DNA of 64,000 nt from Cryptomeria japonica (taxonomy: Eukaryota > Streptophyta > Pinopsida > Cupressales > Cupressaceae): positions 187,371,449 to 187,435,448 of the forward strand of contig NC_081411.1 in NCBI RefSeq assembly GCF_030272615.1, read 5' to 3'. This document shows positions 35,036 through 44,443 of this stretch, in pieces; the stretch's first letter is position 1; each line of letters begins with the position of its first letter. The notes under the pieces were generated by a model. That model had not been told where the DNA came from. It worked only from the letters and a program-made list of their open reading frames with translations, and made no database searches. A program made the translations under genes and the position numbers.

Positions 35036-38000
35036 CTACACTATACCGGTGAGTATGTTCATTTTCTCTTCCAGTGTCTTAAGTCTAGGAACCAGAGCCT
35101 TAGAAATTTCTTTTCTCAAAGAAATGAGGTAATCTAGTTTTGGACCAAGTCTACATTTCAAGTCCTTTGCTTTATCCTTTATTATTTCTTTGTCCTTCTC
35201 TAACTGCTTGATTTTCTCTTCTTGCTCTGCAATCTTCTTCTCTATCTCCAAAAATGAATCCGATGTACCTATTAGATTGTCAGCAATATTGTTAATCTTA
35301 TCTTGTGCTTTACTGATTTCCTTGTCTAGATCTTCTGTTAAGATATTTGTTTTACAAGAATCTCTATACAGTTTCTTGAAGTCAAGAATTATCTCTCCAA
35401 GTTCCGGTAATAATGTTTCCATTTTCTCCTTATTCTTCTTCACATTTTCCTCAAAGAATTTCTCTTTTTCCTTAATCATTATTTCCTTGAATGTGTCCTC
35501 ATTTATTTTATCAATAGTCAATATGTTGTCGGTGATGAACTTAGACAATGTGTCTAGTTGACCTAAAGAATCTTTGTTATCTACAATACACTTTTGTGCT
35601 ATTAGTTTAAGAATGGGAATTGTTTCATCAATAGCCTTATAGGCTTGTGCATTGCACTCTGTGATCTTCTTTATTGATTCCAATAAGACCTCTGTTACAT
35701 TTGTAGGTCAGAATTCTGCCATAGAAGTACCAGATGTTTGTCCAACTATCTTCACAATAGCCATACTACCGGTTGTAGTAATCACCTTGCTTGGTTCGAC
35801 CTCTTGTAGGTCAGTTTGTGTTTGCGTTTCTACAAACAAAGGTTTGGGCTTTTCAATTTTGGTCGGTGGCACTGTCTCTGTCTCAACTTGTGTCTCAACC
35901 TATACGTGTTCCAGTTTTTCCATCTATATCTCAAAAGGTTTCTCTGAGCTCTTAATAGACGATTTCTCAATCTGTGTCTCTGTATGCACTTCCGGTTTCT
36001 CTATTTGTACCTCTGCACTGTCCATTTCCAGTTCTCCTGACTATTTATCAGTTGTATCTGTCAGTTTCTCTAATGGTTTACCAGTGGTATCCTTTGTCGG
36101 TTGCTCTATCTGAGTAGGTTTTTCTGTGTTTATATTTACAGTTTCATTTACCTCAACCTCAGCATCTGTAGTCGATGACTCAGTAGTCACATCTATCTTC
36201 TTGTCCTCAGTGGTTTCTCTATCAACCACAACATTTACTTCTTGAGTATCTATATTCACAGTGTACAAAACTTCAGACTCAAGATTTGTATCCTCTAATG
36301 GAGTCTCCATACTCTCAGTAGCCGGTTGACTGTCTATAGTATCTACCAGCGGAGTATCCGAAGGAGGTGGGGTTAAGTTATCTGTTATTTTCAGGCTTGG
36401 AGGTCCACCTACCTTACCTTTCCCCTTATCCCTATCCTTTTGGTATACTTTAATAGTCTTTGGTCTGATTAATTCTTCCTATTTTTCTTTTTCCACAAAG
36501 AATATATCCCATGCATCTGTTGTTTCCTTAGAGACTTCATTTACTCTACCTCCCATTAGTGCTACGTGCCGGTGAGCAGTGGAGAATACTGTCTGGTTTG
36601 CTTCACTGATTAGTTTATCTATTTCATCAGGTGAGTTGACTAGATGTACTGCAAGTAATTTTTCAATTTTAATTTTCTTGTCAAGCTCAACGATGGCTAA
36701 CCTTCTAGCTTCTAATCTCCTATAAAGATCATTTGGTATTTCATCAACAACATCCATCAAAAATTTCTTATATATATCCAAGTGTAAGATTACACTGTTC
36801 TCTATGCTTTCCTTGTCATCTGTAGATAGTGTGTTGTATATTTTGCTGATGTTCTTCAATTTACCATCTTCAGTTATTTCACTTAGAAGTTTATCCAGTG
36901 GAGCAATATCTTGTTTTACCTTTCTTTTCTTCTTAGGAGGCAAATTCTTTTTCACTGGAGGCCTCATTGCTTGTTGTTTTTGCCTTGTTTTCCTGGGTGT
37001 AGGTGAGGGTACCGGTGAGGGTTTTCTTTTCCTTTCTAACTTTTAAATATCGCTGGCATATCACTCACATAGGAGGTTCCAACTGGTGAAAGATAAGCTT
37101 CCGGTTGAAGTCCTTCCAACTCACTTTCCTTTATACCAGTTTTCTTCAAAACATCTTCCTTAATTGCTTTTGCCTGTCGGGTTCCTTTTCTTACTATTTC
37201 TTTGACCTTCTTAACCCTTTTTCTAGACTGAATTCCACTCTCAATTGTTTCAGCATTTCCAAAAACTTTCTCAGTGGGTTCCTTTGGTGCTTCAAGGAGG
37301 GATTTTGCATAAGTTTCAATAATATTGTCATCTGTTTCATAGCCCATTTCAATTACCCAGATAGTTCTAGGGAAAATTGCTTCCATCCATATTTCATCCT
37401 TTTTAATTACAAAACAAATTTCTTTCTGATACTTGTCCACAATAGATTGAGATAGTCTTATTCTAGTTTTCATTTGAGCTTTCAATGCTTGAAAATATTC
37501 ATTTAGGTTTTTCTCCCTATTTTCTCCCATGTTGTTTAGTAGATCCAATAGTTGCTTTCCTACTAGTATGTCAAAGCCAAAATCTCTTGCACCAATACCG
37601 GGTACTTGTTTAGTTATGTACAACATTAGACAAACAAGCAAATTTCCAAATCTGAATGTTCCTTTCTTATCTCCTTTAATCTTTCCCAGATTGTCTATCA
37701 ATTCATCTTTGAGCCATTCGCATACATCTATTCTTGCATTATCATTAACCATGTCATAAGCACTTTTAATACATAGGCTAGAAACTGAGTTTAACCTATT
37801 TGCATGTGTAGCTTTGTAGCCTAAGATCATACTGATAAATCTCACACTTATGTCCTTTACATCATTTACCCTTAAAGACATTTTGTTGGATGTTGCACTA
37901 GTTAGGTTTATCACTGTGTCATTTGAGACCTTCTTTGTTCTGCCAGGTCTGCTACCGGTGAAAGGTAACCTTGTTACTGCCTTAATGGCTTCCTTTGTGA

Positions 38001-38394
38001 TTTTATGAATTGTATCCAACTAGAAGAATTCACAATGAACTCTGCTTAGCACAATCCTTATAATATCCTTGGGAAAATCCAGGACATTAAGGATTTCAGT
38101 AAAACCTAGGGTTTCCACTATCTTATGTTCTGGTTTGATATTTCCAGATTCATCACAAATTGCAGTGCTATACATGTTTTTGATCTCATCATCACCTAAT
38201 TCCTCTATATGACAATGTATATACATCCTAGGGTCTTCTGCATATACTGCTCCATTAGGAATTTGAGAAAATGCACCTATACTATCATCTTTCTTCGCTA
38301 TTTCAGGAACCAGTTTGAATACAGGTCTAGGGTGCTTAATTACTTCAATCACAGTAGGGTTTGCAATAAATTCAGGAGTGGATGAAGATTCTAT
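35036..38394 (-). pseudogene. E ORF2: about 1,100-residue protein with basic region and C-terminal coiled coil, function unknown
   Basis: I recognise no family. Reading minus from 38394: an N-terminal part (KHPRPVFKLVPEIAKKDDSI, then HITKEAIKAVTRLP-like text) continues as a helical domain to about 37040. Next is a K/R/P-rich segment containing PKKKRKV (36917-36937), identical to the classic monopartite nuclear localisation signal. A helical domain follows (KLLSEITEDGKLKNI), then a Glu/Thr/Val-rich linker (36310-35700), then a coiled coil rich in EKKIAEQEEKIKQLEKDKE (35683-35036). Lesions: the start is ATA at 38394 where H has ATG; TAG at 38020 where H has Trp; one frameshift near 37045; TAG at 36479, 36041, near 35943 and near 35922; TGA near 35709. 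The H copy supports the reading across these breaks. The N-terminal pattern loosely recalls plant retroelement extra ORFs; this is a weak resemblance. Confidence 0.8.
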
Positions 38395-38737
38395 AATTAT
38401 AAATACCTCAATCTTCCTTTAGGATGAATGCTTTGATGAACTGCTTCACTTTTTTGCTAAGGATGCCTTCGCTCGGGAATTTTCATGCTCTCGATGGTTT
38501 GAATGCTTGGTGAATGAAAAATGAGCCAAAACGCTTTCTTTATAATGTTATTTTCTCCAAATACCACATTTAATGCTTGTCGATTAAGTCACAACTTAAC
38601 TCATCTACCGGTATAGAAGTAATTCAACTTCTTACCATCATCCAAGGGAATAATAGCATGTTTTTCATTTTGTTGCTAAACCCCCAAAGGATTTTCCTTC
38701 AGTTAGATGAAGAGTCTCCTGCCAGTGGAGTGATACT
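38395..38737 (-). promoter_or_regulatory. Spacer between E ORF1 and ORF2 with a TATA-like box
   Basis: 343 bases without coding content. H has a 346-base spacer at the same place. In both, AGGTATTTATA plus three or four bases stands directly before the ORF2 start (38395-38408 minus; 45893-45906 plus). This could be an internal promoter or a translation signal. Confidence 0.45.
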
Positions 38738-39810
38738 CTATTCTACCGGTGGAGGGGTATTCCCTTCAACATTATGATCTAACTTTCTGATCCATTGTTT
38801 TGAGAATTCTTTCTTTACCTCTACAACCTTTTCTTTACCTTTCAAACTAGGACCTTTGTTATTTGCCGGTGGGGACTTGCTTCTACAAAATTTTGTAATA
38901 TGTCCAATTTTGTTACAGGCATAACAAGTCACATTGTTTTTCTGAATAGCTTTCCCATATCCTATGCCGGTATGTGTTCTACATTGATTAGATAAGTGTC
39001 CAAATCTTCCACAATCATAACATCTTACATTCATTCTGCAATTTCCTGAGTTATGACCAACTTTGTTGCATTTAGAACATTGACCGGTGGGTGTATTAGT
39101 GTTCTCATAATTTCTAGATCTACACTGATTTTCTCTATGACCATACTTGTTACAGTTAAAGCATTTCCCATTGAATTTGTAAGAATTAGGTTGTCTTACC
39201 AGTTTTCTATGATCATGATTGATTGCAGTACTGGAGCTTTCACCAGTTTCAAAGCCAAGGCCATTTGTATCACCATTAGGTTTCTGATTCTTCAGCATGT
39301 CAACAAGTTCTTCTGAACTTTTCTTTAATTTCTCCTTGTGTTGATTTGCAGCAGTCAGTTCATTCTCTAAGATCCCTTTCTGTCTCATGAGTTTAGTTCT
39401 ATCATTTTGTGTGTGCATTAAATCTGTCTTCAACATATCATTTTTCATGACCGAGTCTTGTGTTTTCATTTCCAGCATCATTTAGTCTTCTAGTCAAGTC
39501 ATCTTCATTCTTCTTTCTGTCTTCAATTTCTTTACAAAATCTCAGTCATATCTTGCATCTCATTCTTTGTTGTACAGTTATCTTGTCTCAGCTTGTTTAC
39601 CAAATCATTAAGAGTTTCCTTTTCATCTTCCTCTTTCTGCATCTTCTCATAAAGTTCTCTTCTTTTATATCTTGTTATAGTGTAATTTTCTTTAAGTTCT
39701 TGAATGATATCCTGAGCAGCCTTCAGATCATCCTCAAGTTTGATATTTTTCACCTTTTCTGCATCATAGTCTGAAAGAGTTGTTTCCAATTGCTTTCTCA
39801 AGTTTTCCAT
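38738..39810 (-). pseudogene. E ORF1: coiled-coil protein with four CCHC zinc knuckles (gag-like)
   Basis: Start ATG at 39810 (reading MENLRKQLETTLSDYDAEK) is supported by the matching ATG in H. The first 200 or so residues are heptad-like and highly charged, typical of coiled coil; no UBN2 capsid domain is visible. Then come four knuckles of the form CX2CX4HX4C: CFNCNKYGHRENQC, CSKCNKVGHNSGNC, CYDCGRFGHLSNQC and CYACNKIGHITKFC (about 39160-38880). Two frameshifts (near 39530 and 39470) interrupt the coil; the segment between them, reading KEIEDRKKNEDDL, aligns with KEIKDGKKKEENL in H. Zinc knuckles imply nucleic-acid binding, so a role in packaging the element RNA is likely. Most plant LTR gag proteins have one knuckle, not four. 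Confidence 0.85.
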
Positions 39811-39825
39811 CTCTACCGGTGACAA

Positions 39826-39849
39826 GACCTTACTCAAGCTGTTAGGCTT
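39826..39849 (-). promoter_or_regulatory. Leader motif in E
   Basis: On minus the leader reads AAGCCTAACAGCTTGAGTAAG, between primer site and ORF1. It matches the C1/C3/H leader motif at most positions. Confidence 0.5.
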
Positions 39850-39867
39850 CTAAAAGTAGAGGACCAG

Positions 39868-39879
39868 GCTCTAATACCA
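39868..39879 (-). promoter_or_regulatory. E primer binding site (initiator-Met tRNA)
   Basis: TGGTATTAGAGC on minus, two bases after the 5' LTR end, is identical to the C1 site. Confidence 0.9.
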
Positions 39880-39881
39880 AT

Positions 39882-40662
39882 TGTTAGGATTCCCAAAGAT
39901 ACTGAGAGGGGGGGTGAATCAATATCTTACCGATAATAATATTTTCTTAACTTATAACATGACAAGCATATTAAAACTGTGTACCGGTAAACCAAAAATA
40001 ATGCAGCAAATAAGAATAACAACCACAACATGAAAAGAACACCATAACACAATGTTTTTACGAGGAAAACCAGTGTGGGAAAAACCTCGATGGGATTTGT
40101 GACCCACAATATTCACTTATTGGCCAATAAGAGAATATTATTGCTACAATAGGGGCCTGCACATGCAGGAAGGCCAAGTGCCTAGAGCTCACTGCTCAAT
40201 TACAAAAGAAGTCACACTGACTTACAAAAATAAATTATACTAATCCAATGTCTTGTACTGCTTCAGATTAGCATCTTCTATGCTAGATTCAGTACCGGTT
40301 TAAGTTCTGCTGCATACATAAACCCTTATCCAATAATTCGCATAATAGGTCTACTACCTTCTATCTTTCACATCATACCCTAACATATCTAAAATGATCT
40401 ACAATGATCTCATACATATATGAGTCATATTACAATCCTCCATGTTGGCTTACAAAATATTTTACAATTAATTATAAGATACATTAATACAAAATTGATG
40501 TCAGCTAGGGTGTCGATAATCTTCCTTTTCGATGTCGGTGTTCTGTATGCTGATGTAGAGTCTGTCAGTGTCGGTGCTTGTGTCACATGATTGTAAGGTT
40601 TCCATCAATGATAATACCTTCAATCACCTACAATATCTCATTGGAGTGTGCATTTGCCAACA
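39882..40662 (-). repeat. E 5' LTR (781 bp)
   Basis: It matches 33946-34723. On minus it starts TGTTGGCAAATGC and has ATCATTGATGG within about the first 65 bases. The hairpin with C-rich loop lies at 39896-39928: plus-strand AAGATACTGA and TCAATATCTT, which pair on minus RNA with one G-U. Confidence 0.94.
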
Positions 40663-42527
40663 CACTCTTGGCTTTACTAAATGTTGTGACCCTGTTGAAG
40701 ACTCTTTGTTCTCTGTCTCTATCTCTCTCTCCTCTTGGCTCTCTGCTTTTATTCTCTGCTCTGTTCTCTTTTCTCGACTCTCTAATATTTGCCTCTGTAT
40801 TTTTCTATCTGCTCACTGCTCTCTTTTGAACTTCTTCTTGTCTCCTATGCACTTTAGAATAATCTATCTGTAATCTCCTTTTATAGGATAATGACATCAC
40901 TGGCTTCATGTTATGCACACCCGCTTCATCAGCCTCTCTACAACGTATCTCTTCTTATCTATTGTCTTTGTTTTGTTTCAGAAAAGCTTCTTCACTTCCT
41001 CACAAATTTCTCACACCTTGAGAATGGATTTCTCTGCCTGTTGATGTTCTTCCTCTGTTTGATTGTCTTCTTCTAACTGCTTGTGGTTCACCTTGTTGAA
41101 TGTTCTCTTCACTCTATTCACACACTTTTTGCTTTTGTAGATTCTTATTTTCTCTTGGTTGTGACTCACTCTCCTTCTCAACTACTCATCGTAGTCTTGT
41201 CGATATTTTTTTTATTTCCACCTTTATCTTTGTTTCAATGAATCAACTACCTCAACCAAATCACATTTACTACCTTTCTCAATCATCTCTACATCAGAGA
41301 ATGTTTTCCCTCCAAATCTACATTTTAAAATTAATTCATTTTGTCTCTCTGAGATCTGATTTGTAGTAGATTGGATTTTTCTTTCTTGGACCAAACATCT
41401 GCATTAAATGACTTTTCTCTAATTTCTTGAATGTTCTCTGTACTGGGTTGATATTTTTAGCAGACTCAATCTATCTAACAAATTTGATTCTTCCTCTGTC
41501 GATCGCCTTGAGCCCTTCAACCATCTACAACTAATTTGCCATTAATGAAATCTCCATCTTCTCATGATTTGTCCTGATCAGTTAGATAACTACCTCATTA
41601 AAATCTACCATCTTCTCTGCAAGCACAAACTTCTGTATATCATATTTTATTCTCAACTAGTTGTCTTTCTTTTCATAATCTAGGTCGCTCAATCAACGTC
41701 GATCAACTGCCACCTAGATCTTTGTGTCTATAGGAATTCAGATGTGGCATCAAAATCATCTCTATTAGTCAAAACAACACTTAGGGTTTCATTATTGAGA
41801 CTTGTTCTCCTATCACAACAAAGAAGAATTCTTATCGCTATAGCTTTCCAAAGGTCTACAAGAGACGATTTGGGTCATGGCAAAGTGCCATGTTACACCA
41901 AAAAGAAAAGGTGTCTCGATAGGACTTAACACAAGTTGCACCAAAAAAGAATCATTTGGTGTATCTCCCACAGATGACAAGATGCAAGATCAGTCTTGCC
42001 AAAAGGGAAGGTCTAGGTGAAAATAAATGTGCCCCAACAAATACACGTGCCTCTCAAGGCAGACATTTATTTGTTGATGTGACAATAAACAAGTCACATT
42101 AGAGCCTTTAGGCATCCACTCTGGGCCCCATTTTGGTATAACTGACAAAGTTCGATAAAAGGCAAAAGGGCTCTTGCAAAAACTCCTATTTTTAGAAAAG
42201 AACATTAACCGCTACATTACCAAATGGACCCATGCATACAACTCACAACTAGAATGGATCAATGAATGGTCACCTATTGGATACCTATGAACACATGGGC
42301 AAAGTGGGCCCTATATGAACAAGTCACAATCTGGGTGGACAAACAAACGGTCACCACATGGATTCCTACAGACATGGAGCGAAGTGGACCCAATAAAGAT
42401 GATGATGTCACATCATCAGGGATCTCACATATCGATATTGTTGGGAATTAGTATTCACATAGAGTGTGTGAGGTAAAGTGAGTTAAACAAAATAACTTGC
42501 GTAGTCATTATAAGTAATGAATAAATG

Positions 42528-42567
42528 TAATAATATTAAGTTGTTGTCAAACAACTTAATATTATTA
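42528..42567 (+). repeat. Perfect 18-bp inverted repeat in the C4 LTR
   Basis: TAATAATATTAAGTTGTT (42528-42545) is the exact reverse complement of 42550-42567, with loop GTCA. A second inverted repeat, AAAACAACTC (42618-42627) and GAGTTGTTTT (42641-42650), lies downstream. Both precede the TATA-like run. Confidence 0.8.
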
Positions 42568-42814
42568 AGCTTTGTTTATAGGTAACTGTATTAGTGGTCT
42601 GTGTGTGTTGAGCTGTTAAAACAACTCAAATATATTTAGGGAGTTGTTTTGAGAGTTTCCTATAATGTAGGAGATTAAAATCCTATATATATATATATAT
42701 ATAAAGCATTTGAATGAAAAGAGGTGAAAAAGGAAGCACCATATTGATTGTGTTTAATTTATTTGCAACTTTTTTGTTTATCTCTACCCATATTATTAAT
42801 ATGGTATCAGAGCC

Positions 42815-43471
42815 ACACTATTCTATGGGCCTATTATTTAGTGAGGGCATATTGGCATTTTGTATGTCTTGAATCTCATAGCAATCAGGAACTAAGAATT
42901 GGAGATCTATATCAGCAATTCCTTTGGAGATTAATAACAGCATCCATGCAAGATCGGTTGCACCTCTCAGATCCTCAACAACATTCATCATAGAGTAGAG
43001 GCTTCGATATATCAGTACACATAACAGTAGCATGTTATAATTTGTAACCCATCCATGGAGCATTGACGGAGTTTCTATAATCTAGAGATTCATGTTCTTG
43101 ACTTTGGCATGATGTTAATTTAATGCCCATTCTTTATAGTTAAACCAACCTTTATTGTCGGTGACTAGGATTGGTAAAATCTATTGGGTCATGATCTAAG
43201 TAAGGTAGTTCAATTTTGTTCATCATAATACTCCATCGACTTGTATGACAGTGCACTATATCGACCTTTTATTGGTTTTCTCCAAGGTTTCATTGTATCT
43301 GTATGGATCTTACCTTCTTGGACCAATTTGTAGGCTATATTTATTTTATCAGATTTGGCTCCCACATGAGAAAGATTTGATTAGGTGTGAAGTATTAGCA
43401 TCGATCATTTTGGGCTTAGTCAGCATTTGTTGGGTTTGTCACCTTTGTCATTTTTCATTGGTAGTTGCTTT
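42815..43471. other. Unassigned 657 bp between C4 primer site and H
   Basis: No ORF longer than about 80 codons and no match to other parts of the window. It may be a C4 leader, a captured sequence or older host DNA. Confidence 0.4.
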
Positions 43472-44375
43472 TGTTGTCAATTGATACTCAATTGATTGGT
43501 TTCAATATGTTGTCATTGATGGCAACATGTTCTAGGTTGACATTTTGGTTTGGTTGATTACCGACAGACACTTCACCGGCACCGACAGGTATCTTTACCA
43601 ATTGGAAGGAATTCTTTGGGTACCAACATTGTAGGCCGACATGACTTCATCAAGTTATCGGTATTTAAGACTGACATCATTTTGAGAGATCCGTCATCGG
43701 CAATTGATTTTGATATTTATGTTATTGAGCCGACATGTATATTCACTTTGTAATTATCTTTGTAAGCCGACATAAGGCATGATAGATTGTAAGGGTATAT
43801 AGGCTAGTTGATTAGATCATTTTGTAATGTAAGAGAGTGTGAAGAATATGCGAGATATGTGAGAGAGATCATGTATGTGAGGACATTTATGTAAGAGGTT
43901 ATTCTGACAAGGGTTTAGGGTTCCAGACCGGAACAGATACAGATTAACCAGAATTGTATTCAGGCATAGGATATGCTATCTTTGCAGTTCACTCATTTCT
44001 TCAGATTGTAGTCTGGATTTGTATGTAGTGAGTGAGGCTCCTTTTGTGATTGAGCAGTGTGCTCTAGGCTGTAAGCCTTCCTACAAGTGTAAGTAGGCCC
44101 CTATATTTGGTAATATCTTTTCATATGGCCAGTGGATAAATATTATGGGTCACAAATCTCACCGTGGTTTTTCCTCTCTAAGGTTTTCCACGTATAGTTC
44201 TTTGTGTTATGGTATTCATTTGTGTGATTGGCTTATTGGTTTCTTTACTTCTTTCAATCTTATATGTACCAGTTTACCAGTTGGTGAATGCATGTTTTGA
44301 TAAGGTTAAAAATTTGAGAAATCTGGTAGAACACTGATTCACCCCCCCCCCTCTCAGTGTTCTTGGATTCCAACA
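43472..44375 (+). repeat. H 5' LTR (about 904 bp)
   Basis: The end ATTCCAACA is fixed by the primer site. The start TGTTGTCAATTG (43472) is chosen because TTGTCATTGATGGCAA then sits 38 bases in, as in related LTRs; no second LTR confirms it. The block GAGCAGTGTGCTCTAGG and GGGTCACAAATCTCACCG match the E LTR. Confidence 0.75.
44328..44363 (+). promoter_or_regulatory. Hairpin with C-rich loop near the LTR 3' end (H)
   Basis: AGAACACTGA (44328-44337) pairs perfectly with TCAGTGTTCT (44354-44363); the loop is TTCAC, a C run and CTC. It is the longest stem among the families. Confidence 0.7.
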
Positions 44376-44377
44376 AT

Positions 44378-44389
44378 TGGTATCAAAGC
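44378..44389 (+). promoter_or_regulatory. H primer binding site
   Basis: TGGTATCAAAGC, two bases after the LTR, is one base from the standard initiator-Met site. The leader motif AAGTTTAACATCTTGAGG follows at 44405-44422. Confidence 0.85.
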
Positions 44390-44443
44390 CTTGTGCCTTG
44401 GAGGAAGTTTAACATCTTGAGGAAGATCCTAAATCTGGAATCT

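Larger units (their letters stand above)
33946..40662 (-). mobile_element. E: complete LTR retrotransposon without pol (non-autonomous), 6.7 kb
   Basis: Minus-strand element with LTRs of 781 bp (5', 39882-40662) and 778 bp (3', 33946-34723). It has a tRNA-Met primer site, a polypurine tract, and TSD CACTC at 33941-33945 and 40663-40667. Removing it and one TSD restores the host LTR exactly as in the A copy near 18990. The 5.2-kb interior encodes two proteins: a coiled-coil protein with four zinc knuckles, and a large protein with a basic region and coiled coil. I see no protease, integrase, RT or RNase H motif in any frame. H at 43472 is a second, diverged copy of the same design. Confidence 0.93.
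15120..42438 (-). mobile_element. A/B: old minus-strand copia-type element with about 3.3-kb LTRs, heavily interrupted
   Basis: Two homologous LTRs in minus orientation flank the block. The left one (15120-21607) is followed on its right by a reversed polypurine tract, so it is the 3' LTR. The right one (from 33252) is preceded on its left by a reversed primer site and a copia gag start, so it is the 5' LTR. Only short internal pieces survive: the 3' tail (21608-21926 and from 29508) and the gag start (32955-33251). C3 and G2 sit between them, and a deletion has probably removed most of the interior. The two LTRs could instead come from two related elements; the order and orientation favour one. 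42438 is only the visible limit of the right LTR. Confidence 0.65.
33252..42438 (-). repeat. A/B 5' LTR, split by E and cut by C4
   Basis: Segments 33252-33945 and 40668-42438 align end to end with the A/B 3' LTR (about 2.46 of 3.28 kb). On plus it begins TGAAGGAACACAATGG. An (AC)n run lies near 33380. The stem ACCATTGA (33268-33275) and TCAGTGGT (33289-33296) flanks the G/C-rich block, with one mismatch. About 0.8 kb is missing at the right, beyond the C4 insertion. Confidence 0.8.
42439..43471 (+). mobile_element. C4: 5' part of a copia-type element with a small LTR, cut by H
   Basis: TGTTGGGAATTAG opens an LTR of about 350 bases ending near CTCTACCCA (42790). TGGTATCAGAGCC follows at 42802-42814 as primer site. 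The LTR has an (AT)n run ending TATATAAAG (42691-42713), a likely TATA box. The following 657 bases hold no gag I can recognise and no long ORF; the element may be non-coding, or H may have inserted in its leader. Its 3' end is not in the window. It inserted into the A/B right LTR after about 42438. Confidence 0.65.

Noticed and set aside
35190..36113. Ser/Val/Phe-rich plus-strand ORFs that look membrane-like
   Set aside because: They mirror the Glu/Lys-rich coiled coil and linker of E ORF2 on minus, which is supported by homology to H.
36917..36937. PKKKRKV as evidence of viral origin
   Set aside because: A seven-residue basic match arises easily in a Lys-rich linker; it supports nuclear targeting at most.
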